From: a candidate division WWE3 bacterium GW2011_GWC2_41_23
Lineage (GTDB): Bacteria; Patescibacteriota; WWE3; UBA101185; UBA10185
Assembly: GCA_000996895.1 (NCBI GenBank)
Contig: LCBB01000010.1
Location: 1-40,033 of the forward strand
Direction: 5' to 3'
Length of the DNA: 40,033 nucleotides
Shown: positions 17,091 to 25,634 of the stretch, one piece after another
How positions within the stretch are numbered: position 1 is the stretch's first letter
How the letters are laid out: each line of letters begins with the position of its first letter
Position numbers and translations under genes: made by a program
The notes under the pieces: generated by a model
Told to the model about the DNA's origin: nothing
What the model saw: the letters and a program-made list of their open reading frames with translations, nothing else
Database searches by the model: none

Positions 17091-17505
17091 GTATTCCCCA
17101 AGGGAGGGGAGATTGGAACTGTAGCTTTGCTTGTATACGGTTGTTTATCTTTAAAAAGCCATTCAGGTTTTTTTCATATAGAGTAAGCCCGCTAAGCAAA
17201 TCCGGAATAACTCCTCCTATGCCGCAAATTAGCATCCGGAACCCAAGCGCGGGGTCGTTTACAATCCACAGGGCGTAGAGAACCGCAGCGGTTCCGGTTG
17301 CTACTGCTAGAGACAACTCACCGGCGACGGCTAACGGGCGCCACCCGGAAACCCTTTCATCCTCATTTGTGTTGGAAAAAAAGTCCCAGTGCGGGACAAG
17401 ATCCCCCAGGTAATGCATGCCTACAGAGACCGGGAACGCTATTAATGGGTTTTTTACTACCGACGCTACGGCAATCCCTACGAGTGTGTGAGGTGTTAAA
17501 AGCAT
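17029..17505 (-). CDS. Conserved small membrane protein (metal-dependent hydrolase-like / DUF457-like)
   Basis: MLLTPHTLVGIAVASVVKNPLIAFPVSVGMHYLGDLVPHWD pattern; convergent overlap with the GT4 gene. Confidence 0.5.
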   Translation of the reverse strand: MLLTPHTLVGIAVASVVKNPLIAFPVSVGMHYLGDLVPHWDFFSNTNEDERVSGWRPLAVAGELSLAVATGTAAVLYALWIVNDPALGFRMLICGIGGVIPDLLSGLTLYEKNLNGFLKINNRIQAKLQFQSPLPWGILTQILVSVFCALVILGSTAQ

Positions 17506-17739
17506 AGCAATATAGAATTCTAATTTAAGTTCAGTTAAAATTCAACTCTGCCTTGTTTTTTCACTTTGTTTTCATTTTTGTGGTGTAAGCCTTACATATT
17601 TACTTTTTTACTTTTGTATTCAAATGATTACTTACTTAAACCGGATTAACAGAAATAACCCACATTTACACTAATTGCAAAAGAAGAATGCTCTAATATA
17701 TGTGGGTGTACTTTAGTTCGTAGATAAGCAAATAATTAA

Positions 17740-18408
17740 ATGAGATTTCTATTAGTTAATTACAATGGCTTCAGAGAACGTGGCGTGATTCAGGAAATTC
17801 GAAAGAAAGGAGTGTGCGATATTGTCGGAGATTCCGGCGAATGTCTTTATATGGCTGAGTGTACACAATATGATGGTTTGATTTTGACAAACAATATTAG
17901 AGGACAGTCTGCTTTGGAACTGTGCCCCGAACTCCGTGTCCGAGGGGTGGATGCTCCAATAGTTTATATAACACCTTTTCCCACTTCAGTGGAAAAGATA
18001 TTATTTCTTAATTCCGGTGCTGATATCTACTTGCCTTCTTACGCCCCCGTAGAAGAGTTCCACGCCGAATTTATGGTTTCCCTAAGACGGGTGCTCGTAG
18101 CAAAAATAGACACCGCTGTAAAGTTTAAGGGATTCTGCTTAAATTTACACAACCGAAGATTGTATTTCGGTGAACAGGTTGTGCACATCACGAAAAAAGA
18201 GTACGAACTGTTAGAGTATTTTGCTTTTAACATCGGAAGGATTATGACCAGTGAATTGCTTTTGGAACATGTATGGGATTTAGGATTAGAAACCGCCTCA
18301 AATACTTTAATTGTTCACATCAGAAATATAAGACTTAAATTTAGCAAGTACACGCCTGAGCAGGTTATAGAGAACAAGAGGGGACGCGGCTATATTCTAA
18401 CGGCTTGA
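17740..18408 (+). CDS. OmpR/PhoB-family response regulator with degenerate receiver
   Basis: C-terminal winged helix (ITKKEYELLEYFAFNIGRIMTSELLLEHVWD...NTLIVHIRNIRLKF...IENKRGRGYIL); receiver lacks canonical Asp/Lys positions. Confidence 0.85.
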   Translation: MRFLLVNYNGFRERGVIQEIRKKGVCDIVGDSGECLYMAECTQYDGLILTNNIRGQSALELCPELRVRGVDAPIVYITPFPTSVEKILFLNSGADIYLPSYAPVEEFHAEFMVSLRRVLVAKIDTAVKFKGFCLNLHNRRLYFGEQVVHITKKEYELLEYFAFNIGRIMTSELLLEHVWDLGLETASNTLIVHIRNIRLKFSKYTPEQVIENKRGRGYILTA

Positions 18409-18440
18409 GAAAAAGTGAAAAAAGCCATATTATTCCACTA

Positions 18441-19385
18441 ATGGTCTACACACTATACCAATTAATAAGAACAGCACGCCCCAGGCAGTGGCTGAAGAAT
18501 TTAAGTTTATTCGCAGCCCCTATTTTTGCCGGAAGAGTGTTTAATCCCGATACATTTGATCTGACCCTGAAGGCATTTATAGCGTTTTGTCTTCTTTCTT
18601 CCGGAAGTTACTTTATAAATGACATCATTGATGCGAACAAAGACAGGCTTCACCCTATTAAGAAAAACCGCCCTATAGCATCGGGGCGGCTCTCTCCCAC
18701 ACTGGCAGCCATTGTTGCCGGAATTTTTATAGCTTCCGCTTTGCTTATTGGTTTTAACGCCGTGGGCACATACTTCGCGCTGTCGCTTATCCTTTACATA
18801 ATCCTCCAGGCTTCGTATTCTCTGTATTTCAGAAACGTGATAATTATGGATTCCTTGGTTGTGGCCACGGGTTTTGTTTTAAGGGTTTTTGCAGGGGGCT
18901 TAGCATCGTACACTTCAATTTCAAGCTGGCTGGCACTGACCACGATTGGGATTTCTCTTCTTCTGGCATTCGGGAAAAGAAGATCGGAGAAAACAATTCT
19001 TTCGAAATACGCTCCTTCTCAGGGGGAGATGGAAACAAGAAAAACTCTCAGGCATTACCCCGACAACCTTTTGGATAGCATGATTTCTATGTCGGCGACC
19101 TACACAATAATCACTTACTCTCTGTTTGTTTTTCAGATTTCCCCGAGCGGAACAAACGATGCGTTGTTAAAAATTCTTCCTTCAATATTGAAGTCTCCAA
19201 AATGGATGATGCTCACCATACCTTTGGTAATCTACGGTATAGCCAGATATCTGTATGTTATTTACGAAAAGGGAGAAGCGGAGTCTCCGGAAAGAGTGTT
19301 GCTATCAGATAAGCCTCTTCTTTTTACCGTAACATTTTGGGGGATATTGACGATGCTGATAATATTTTTAATTCCCGATCTTTAG
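18441..19385 (+). CDS. UbiA-family prenyltransferase, decaprenyl-phosphate phosphoribosyltransferase-like
   Basis: TARPRQWLKNLSLFAAPIFAGRVF, NDIIDANKDRLHPIKKNRPIASG. ATG at 18441 preferred over the TTG at 18405 in the track. Confidence 0.82.
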   Translation: MVYTLYQLIRTARPRQWLKNLSLFAAPIFAGRVFNPDTFDLTLKAFIAFCLLSSGSYFINDIIDANKDRLHPIKKNRPIASGRLSPTLAAIVAGIFIASALLIGFNAVGTYFALSLILYIILQASYSLYFRNVIIMDSLVVATGFVLRVFAGGLASYTSISSWLALTTIGISLLLAFGKRRSEKTILSKYAPSQGEMETRKTLRHYPDNLLDSMISMSATYTIITYSLFVFQISPSGTNDALLKILPSILKSPKWMMLTIPLVIYGIARYLYVIYEKGEAESPERVLLSDKPLLFTVTFWGILTMLIIFLIPDL

Positions 19386-19649
19386 TCCGCCTGTTGCGGT
19401 TGATTCTGCTGCCTGCTTTGCCATCTCTAACTCGACTTTCCTTATTATCTCTTCCAGTTCTACCGGTATATCGTTGTACAGCCCTTTTTGTGAGTTATTG
19501 ATTTCATCCTGAGCCGATAAAACTTCAGCATTCTCTACCATGTTGTTATTAAAACTTGCCATGGTAACAGCCAGCACCGGGATGAGAAGCAACAAAGAGA
19601 GAACTGAAAAAAGCCCGGCGTTAATAAATAGTTTGTTTATAAATTTCAT
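19368..19649 (-). CDS. Small single-TM hypothetical protein
   Basis: 93-aa ORF with an N-terminal TM; overlaps 4 nt with the upstream co-oriented ORF. Confidence 0.55.
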   Translation of the reverse strand: MKFINKLFINAGLFSVLSLLLLIPVLAVTMASFNNNMVENAEVLSAQDEINNSQKGLYNDIPVELEEIIRKVELEMAKQAAESTATGGLKIGN

Positions 19650-20209
19650 AGTTGGTCCGTGTTTACCTCTAAAAATGTGACGTTGTGATCCAACCCATCA
19701 TCTTTAGAAGATTTAACCTCGTTTTCAATATCAGTGACCAGAAGAATTGAGGCGACGACCGCTACTGATAGTGTTACATAGAAAACAAAAGCGTATATGA
19801 AAGAGTATAGCGCCAAAGCACCGGTTAGTATCGTCATTAAATAGGCATAGGAGATCCAAATTGCACCCTTGGTGTAAAGATCCAGAGAACTCTGAACCAT
19901 TCCTTGCATTCTTAAAGAGAAGAGCGTAGCAGTTAGTTTTGGGGTGATGTGGGTGTCATGAAATACGTGCGCTTTCAGTAAAAAGAAAGACAGACTTATG
20001 GCAAGTACGATTGTCATTATTAGCATCGAATAGGAATTTACCTGTATGTATTGTTCTTTTCCTTCGAAGATAAAACCTTTTTTTGTGAGTTCGAAAGGAA
20101 TTTCAAAATACATGGCAAGCAGGGCCATTGATACTATCCTTGTGGAAACAAGCACCACTGCAGGCACTATGGCCTGGTCGATAAGTTTAATAAGCAGTTT
20201 AGAGAACAT
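19646..20209 (-). CDS. Hypothetical multi-pass membrane protein
   Basis: Internal ATG at 20207-20209 gives MFSKLLIKLIDQAIVPAVVLVSTRI...; about four TM segments. Confidence 0.6.
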   Translation of the reverse strand: MFSKLLIKLIDQAIVPAVVLVSTRIVSMALLAMYFEIPFELTKKGFIFEGKEQYIQVNSYSMLIMTIVLAISLSFFLLKAHVFHDTHITPKLTATLFSLRMQGMVQSSLDLYTKGAIWISYAYLMTILTGALALYSFIYAFVFYVTLSVAVVASILLVTDIENEVKSSKDDGLDHNVTFLEVNTDQL

Positions 20210-20308
20210 ATTTTTTTCGCCGGCCGGAGAAAGATTTGGACAGGCTTGATATGATATTACTACTATGCATTTTGTCCCGTCAATAAAAGAGTTTACTCGT
20301 TTCTGATT

Positions 20309-21535
20309 TTTGTGTTGCCCTTTGTTTTTTCCCGCGAGACCCACGAGTTGTACGAGTTTCCGAAGATCACACTTTTATACACGGTTTGTACTATAACGGT
20401 AGCGATGTTTTTATCCGGATTAATTCTTAAACCCGGAAAAACTTCTCGGGTTCCGCGGGCAATTATTTTGTTTCTTGCAACGATGGGTATTTCCACGTTG
20501 TTGTCACCACACATTTATACCTCATTGTTCGGTTACTACTCGAGATTTGCCGACTCTCTTACCTTTTATTTAGCCGTGTCTTCCTTATATTACGTTGCAG
20601 TGAATGTGTTTTCTGCGGACGATTTTAAAAAACTTTTAAAAGTCGCGCAGGTAGGATCAGTGTTTCTTTTTATGTTTGCTCTCGGACAGTATTTTGAACC
20701 GTTTAATTTTTTATGGGGAGGGCAGTTGCAGGACAGAGTATTTTCGACACTTGGGCAGCCTAATTGGTACGCGCAGTACGTTCTCATTCTATTAGGAATC
20801 AGTCTTTACGAATATCTTTTCCATAACGGGAAAATTTATCTGCTATTTTATTTTGTTCAGTTTTTTTCCCTGTGGCTGACATTTTCAATGTCGGGTTTAA
20901 CAGGATTTTTAGCTTTAATCGTTTTTTATTTGGTCAGGTTTTTCCTTAAAGAAAAAGTTGAGAACAGATCCGGGCTGTATTTGCGGACTGCTGCTGTAGC
21001 GGTTGTGACATTAATTATTCCTTTGCTATTTCCGGGAATGTTTCGGGAAAGACTTAACGATGTTTTTATTGACGCCAAAAAAGTTGTCAGTAACGCTGTT
21101 ACAGTTCATGCGCAAACCGGAACGGAGGAAAATCTTGTTTCTGACCCCGGTTACATAAGATCAGGTTTGTGGGGCGGTACAGTAAAAATGATTGTCTCGG
21201 ATCCCAAGGTATTTTTGTTCGGTAGCGGACCCGAAACATTTCCATATTATTTTCAAAAATTCCGTCCCGTGAGTTTGAATTATTCCTCCGAGTGGAACTA
21301 CGTTTTTAATAAACCCCACAACTACTATTTGGAAACATGGGCGGAGCAGGGGTTGGTCGGTGTCCTTTCCTTTTTATATTTATTGTATTTTTTGTTTAGA
21401 CGGGTTGAAAAAAGATACAAAGGCGGGGTTTTGGCATTTGCCGTCACGAATATATTCGGATGGCCGACGGTTGCCACGGCTGTGCTGCTGTGGCTTTTAT
21501 TGGCCACAGTAAAAGGAAAACATGAAGATTTATAA
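20309..21535 (+). CDS. O-antigen ligase / Wzy-like polytopic protein
   Basis: Multi-TM; QDRVFSTLGQPNWYAQYVLI, FSMSGLTGFLAL, FGSGPETFPYYFQKFRP...NKPHNYYLETWAEQGLVG. GTG start at 20309 possible. Confidence 0.82.
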   Translation, partial: FVLPFVFSRETHELYEFPKITLLYTVCTITVAMFLSGLILKPGKTSRVPRAIILFLATMGISTLLSPHIYTSLFGYYSRFADSLTFYLAVSSLYYVAVNVFSADDFKKLLKVAQVGSVFLFMFALGQYFEPFNFLWGGQLQDRVFSTLGQPNWYAQYVLILLGISLYEYLFHNGKIYLLFYFVQFFSLWLTFSMSGLTGFLALIVFYLVRFFLKEKVENRSGLYLRTAAVAVVTLIIPLLFPGMFRERLNDVFIDAKKVVSNAVTVHAQTGTEENLVSDPGYIRSGLWGGTVKMIVSDPKVFLFGSGPETFPYYFQKFRPVSLNYSSEWNYVFNKPHNYYLETWAEQGLVGVLSFLYLLYFLFRRVEKRYKGGVLAFAVTNIFGWPTVATAVLLWLLLATVKGKHEDL

Positions 21536-22109
21536 ATTATTATTACTGACATTAGTGTGGTCACTTGCTGTGTGCCTGTTATCTATTGTTAATAGAATTT
21601 ATTCGGCAGACAGAATTTCCGTGCAGGCCACCGAATTTTTAAAAGAGCAGGAAACGGAAAGGGCGCTAGTGTTAGTGAATAAATCGATTCTTTTGAATCC
21701 CTACGAACCTTCCTATTATAGAACCCGTGCGTTGGTGCACATGGCGTCGGGAATTTTGGAGAACACGCCCGGGTACAAAGACAATTCTTACGCCGATTTA
21801 CAAAAGTCTCTGGAGTTAAATCCGGACAATCTTGTTACAGAAAGAAACGCCGTTCCGGTCTTTTACTTTTTGGCAAACGGGAATCCCTTTAGTTTCCCCG
21901 GCGCAGAAAACCACGATGCTAATTTTATCGGTAAGACACGGGAATATTTTCAAATGCTTAAGTCCCGTTACTCACAGGACGCCGGAGTTATATCTTTAGT
22001 TGCGGAGTACGAAAGAAAGCTCGGTTTAACAGAAGAGTACGAAAAAAGTAGGGAAATGATTAGGATGTTACGTCCGGACTTATTGGATTGGTACGGTTCA
22101 TTCAACTAG
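21522..22109 (+). CDS. Membrane-anchored TPR-like protein
   Basis: N-terminal TM, then helical repeats (ERALVLVNKSILLNPYEPSYYRTRALVHMAS...DLQKSLELNPDNL). Confidence 0.65.
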   Translation: MKIYKLLLLTLVWSLAVCLLSIVNRIYSADRISVQATEFLKEQETERALVLVNKSILLNPYEPSYYRTRALVHMASGILENTPGYKDNSYADLQKSLELNPDNLVTERNAVPVFYFLANGNPFSFPGAENHDANFIGKTREYFQMLKSRYSQDAGVISLVAEYERKLGLTEEYEKSREMIRMLRPDLLDWYGSFN

Positions 22110-23276
22110 CTCCACATAATCTGCCGATACCCAACCTTCCGAGGTATCAGAGACTTTTATCTTTACCCACCCCGTTTGTTCTTCGAGTACCTGGTATGTT
22201 CCGCCGGTGTCGACGCGTGTTATTTCCAAACCGTTCAGGTTAGGTTCGCTTCTTACCCTAAGCCACCCTGTAGGAGTTGCCGTTATCTTTGCCTGTTTGC
22301 CTACGGTTACGGTTCCTAAGAGAGTTTCAAGGGTCTGTTTGGCCTCTTTTGATAGTCCCTGACCGTCAATTGTTCTTCCAAGATAACCGATTTTGCTTTC
22401 TGCTTTTACAGATGCCAGTTCTTCTTTAGAAGTGATGGGCGCCCCCTCAGCATTGAATAGGTCTCCTTTGTACGAAAGGAATACCTCAAAGAACGGTTCT
22501 TTATTTTCTCCGGTTCCCTCGACGTTGAGACCTCTGGATTTATTCCAGTAAACCGCTGCTTTCGCCCATTCCTGTGGATTTGTTGTGACGACATTGTTAT
22601 CTGAAGACAGGTCGTATAAATTTTTTGAGCCTTCAAAAGAGGAAATTTTCTGAGGGACCGGAACGGGGAAGAGTTTAAAAGTCGCGTTCAAGGTGTACCC
22701 TTTACTTACCGTGATTCTTGAGGTTTGAATTGCGAAACCCGCAATTGCTACTTTTAAATCGTAGTCTCCGTTACTTATATTATTTGATAGAAACGGGGTT
22801 GTTCCGACCTCGGAGTTATCTATGTAGACTTTAGCCCCCGACGGTTCGCTAATTATTCTAAGGACGTTACCCGAGGTATCTTTTTCAAACCAAAATTCCT
22901 TGCCCGAGCTAAATGTATCTGAAATTCCTAAGTCCCTTTCGATGCCGACGTAGTGTGTAGTTTGCTGTTCGCTAGGAAGAAAATTCAGAGAAGTTTGGTA
23001 CTGTCTGTCTCCGTTCTTTATTGTAATTTTGTTACTTCCGGAGGCTATTTTGTCGGAGGTATATGGGGTCTTACTCACAAATTTATCGTTTATGTAAACT
23101 TCAGCGGATTCTCCTGCAACCTCGACTTTTATGCCTGATTTTGACTTTAGTTTATCGGCGTTTCTAATGATATAACCGCCAAAATAGACTATAAGCCCCA
23201 CACCTATGATACCGATTATATAGATGACTGCGTTGGGTAGTGATTTTTCCTTGTTAGCAATAGTAGATATTGACAT
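22098..23276 (-). CDS. Membrane-anchored PEGA-domain and SH3b-domain protein
   Basis: PEGA-like GESAEVYINDKFVSKTPYTSDKIASG and SEPSGAKVYIDNSEVGTTPFLSNNISNGDYDLKV; C-terminal GWLRVRSEPNLNGLEITRVDTGGTYQVLEEQTGWVKIKV (SH3b). Confidence 0.85.
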   Translation of the reverse strand: MSISTIANKEKSLPNAVIYIIGIIGVGLIVYFGGYIIRNADKLKSKSGIKVEVAGESAEVYINDKFVSKTPYTSDKIASGSNKITIKNGDRQYQTSLNFLPSEQQTTHYVGIERDLGISDTFSSGKEFWFEKDTSGNVLRIISEPSGAKVYIDNSEVGTTPFLSNNISNGDYDLKVAIAGFAIQTSRITVSKGYTLNATFKLFPVPVPQKISSFEGSKNLYDLSSDNNVVTTNPQEWAKAAVYWNKSRGLNVEGTGENKEPFFEVFLSYKGDLFNAEGAPITSKEELASVKAESKIGYLGRTIDGQGLSKEAKQTLETLLGTVTVGKQAKITATPTGWLRVRSEPNLNGLEITRVDTGGTYQVLEEQTGWVKIKVSDTSEGWVSADYVELVE

Positions 23277-23298
23277 GGAACAATACATAAATTATCAC
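23270..23298 (+). promoter_or_regulatory. Candidate promoter for tRNA-like element/alaS
   Basis: TTGACA(23270-23275)-N17-TATCAC(23293-23298). Confidence 0.45.
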
Positions 23299-23320
23299 GG
23301 CAATGGTAAAATGGCAACAT

Positions 23321-23377
23321 GGCCTGGTAGCCAAGCGAAACCCTCATACGCGGGTTCGATCCCCGCCCAGGCCTCCA
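23321..23377 (+). pseudogene. Truncated tRNA-like element (Cys-like, 57 nt) immediately upstream of alaS
   Basis: 7-bp acceptor GGCCTGG/CCAGGCC, U73, CCA, and T-arm GCGGG-TTCGATC-CCCGC are intact; only 22 nt lie between the 5' acceptor strand and the T-arm, too short for D plus anticodon arms. Confidence 0.8.
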
Positions 23378-23381
23378 AATT

Positions 23382-25220
23382 ATGACGTCGCAGGAAATAC
23401 TACAAAAATACATTAACTTTTATATCGAGCGGGGACACAAGCAAATCCCCAACGTCTCACTTATACCCGAAGGAGACTCCACGTTACTTTTTGTAAACTC
23501 AGGTATGTTCCCTTTAGTACCTTATCTTTCGGGAGAACAGCACCCGCTTGGTAAAAGATTGGTAAATGTTCAAAGGTCCCTGCGTTTTGAAGATATAGAA
23601 GAGGTGGGTACTACAATCAGGCACACGATAGCTTTTCACATGATAGGCAACTGGTCGTTGGGAGACTATTTCAAAAAAGAACAATTGCCTTGGGCGTACG
23701 AATTTTTTATCGAAGTTTTAGGACTGGCTCCGGAAAAACTTTTCGCAACCGTTTTTGAGGGAGACGCCAATGCCCCGCGTGACGACGAATCTATCGCCAT
23801 ACTAAAAGAAGTTTTCAAAAAATACGGCGTTGAGGCAAAGGAAGGTGAAAGAATCTTTTTATGCGGTAAAAAGGACAATTGGTGGCAGAGAGGTGATGCC
23901 GTGGGCGAACTTGGAGGTCCTGACAGCGAAGTTTTTTATTATCTCGGTTCAGGAACCGGTGTGGGAAAATCTCCGGCTGAAAATCCTGACGAATTTTTAG
24001 AAATCGGAAACTCGGTTTTCATGCAATACAAAAAGACGGAAAAAGGCTGGAAACCCCTTTCGCAAAAGAACGTGGATTTCGGCGGAGGATTGGAAAGGCT
24101 GGCAGTAGTTTCTCAAAATAAACATGACATCTTTGAAACAGACAATTTTTGGCCGATTGTAGAAAAAATAGAAGAGCTGTCCGGAAAGCCTTATTCTTCC
24201 GACGACAGAACCAGAAGAGCTATGAGAATAGTTGTTGACCACATGAGAGCCGCGTGTTTACTTGGGATAGACGGCGTGCAACCGGAAAATAAAGACCAGG
24301 GATACGTTTTGAGAAGATTACTGAGAAGAATGGTGAGGTCGGGAAAGATTCTGGGAATTGAAAAAGATCTAACTTCCGCACTCGTGGACCCTGTTATTAC
24401 CGCGCTAGGATGGCTTTACCCCCAACTATCCGAGAAAAAAGAACAACTTAAAAAGATATTCACGGACGAGGAAGAGAAGTTCAGAAAGACTTTAACTAAA
24501 GGTTTCGTTATTTTAGAAAAAGCTTTACTTAAAATTGACAAGGAAGATATAGAGAAAAAGACTTTAAGGGAATGGGCACAGATGTCTTTTGATCTGTTCC
24601 AGTCAGTTGGTTACCCCGAAGAAATTTTTGTCGACGACCTTGAAGATAAAGGGATACATCTGGACCACAAGGATTTTCACAAAGAGTTTTTAGCCGTGTT
24701 TGACCTTCACCAGCAAAAATCACGTGCGGGAGCGGAAAATAAGTTTAAGGGCGGTCTGGCTGACCACAGCGACACCGTCATCAAATACCACACCACCACC
24801 CACTTATTACAGGCGGCTTTGAGGAAAGTATTGGGAGACCATGTGGGGCAGTTGGGCAGTAATCTAACCGCCGAGAGATTGAGGTTCGATTTTTCTCATC
24901 ACGGGAAAAAGATGACGGACGAGGAAGTGGCTGAGGTCCAGTCCATAGTAAACTCGAGAATCAAACAAGCGCTGCCGGTGGGTTTTGTTGTAATGCCGAG
25001 GGAAGTGGCTGAAAAGTCAGGTGCCCTTTTTATGAAGAATGAAACATATCCGGAAGAAGTAAAAGTTTACTATGTGGGAAATGACTTTTCCAATGCCTTT
25101 AGCAAAGAGTTCTGCGGGGGTCCTCATATAGCCAACACTGGCGAACTGGGGGAATTTGAAATATACAAACAGGAAAGTATCGGAGAAGGCAAACTTCGTG
25201 TCTACGCCCATTTGAAATGA
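23382..25220 (+). CDS. alaS: Alanyl-tRNA synthetase, short form lacking C-Ala domain
   Basis: DSTLLFVNSGMFPLVPYL, IGNWSLGDYFKKE, FGGGLERL, editing motifs HTTTH and CGGPH; ends soon after the editing domain. Confidence 0.93.
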   Translation: MTSQEILQKYINFYIERGHKQIPNVSLIPEGDSTLLFVNSGMFPLVPYLSGEQHPLGKRLVNVQRSLRFEDIEEVGTTIRHTIAFHMIGNWSLGDYFKKEQLPWAYEFFIEVLGLAPEKLFATVFEGDANAPRDDESIAILKEVFKKYGVEAKEGERIFLCGKKDNWWQRGDAVGELGGPDSEVFYYLGSGTGVGKSPAENPDEFLEIGNSVFMQYKKTEKGWKPLSQKNVDFGGGLERLAVVSQNKHDIFETDNFWPIVEKIEELSGKPYSSDDRTRRAMRIVVDHMRAACLLGIDGVQPENKDQGYVLRRLLRRMVRSGKILGIEKDLTSALVDPVITALGWLYPQLSEKKEQLKKIFTDEEEKFRKTLTKGFVILEKALLKIDKEDIEKKTLREWAQMSFDLFQSVGYPEEIFVDDLEDKGIHLDHKDFHKEFLAVFDLHQQKSRAGAENKFKGGLADHSDTVIKYHTTTHLLQAALRKVLGDHVGQLGSNLTAERLRFDFSHHGKKMTDEEVAEVQSIVNSRIKQALPVGFVVMPREVAEKSGALFMKNETYPEEVKVYYVGNDFSNAFSKEFCGGPHIANTGELGEFEIYKQESIGEGKLRVYAHLK

Positions 25221-25224
25221 ACAT

Positions 25225-25254
25225 TTGACACTCTCCAGCTTTGAGTGCTATAAA
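25225..25254 (+). promoter_or_regulatory. CIRCE-type HrcA operator overlapping the groESL promoter
   Basis: TTGACACTC-tccagcttt(N9)-GAGTGCTAT; -35 TTGACA (25225-25230), -10 TATAAA (25249-25254), 18-nt spacer. Confidence 0.85.
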
Positions 25255-25318
25255 TTGATACGTTATAGAACGCGCCTTGTAGATTATAGTAGTAATTTTT
25301 CTTGTAACGGAGGACTGT

Positions 25319-25621
25319 ATGGCTTCAGCAACTAAAATAAAACCGCTTTTTGATTACTTGTTAGTAGAGCCTATGCAAAAGGACACCACACTACCGTCGG
25401 GGATTGTTATACCTGATACGGCAAAAGAAAAACCCCTGGAAGGAAAGGTTGTAGCAGTAGGTTCAGGAAAAAGAGACGACTCCGGGAACAGAATTCCCAT
25501 GGAAATTAAAGCCGGGGACGTTGTTATGTTTAAAAAATGGGGCGGAACTGATATTAAATTGGACGGAAAAGACATGCTTCTCATTAAAGAGGAAGACATC
25601 TTAGCTATAGTTGAAGGTTAA
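25319..25621 (+). CDS. groS: Co-chaperonin GroES
   Basis: [45 protein letters not shown]. Confidence 0.97.
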   Translation: MASATKIKPLFDYLLVEPMQKDTTLPSGIVIPDTAKEKPLEGKVVAVGSGKRDDSGNRIPMEIKAGDVVMFKKWGGTDIKLDGKDMLLIKEEDILAIVEG

Positions 25622-25634
25622 AAGGAGGAAATAT

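Noticed and set aside
23216-23413. 65-aa minus ORF with RPGRGSNPRMRVSLGYQA
   Set aside because: Antisense translation of the tRNA-like element.
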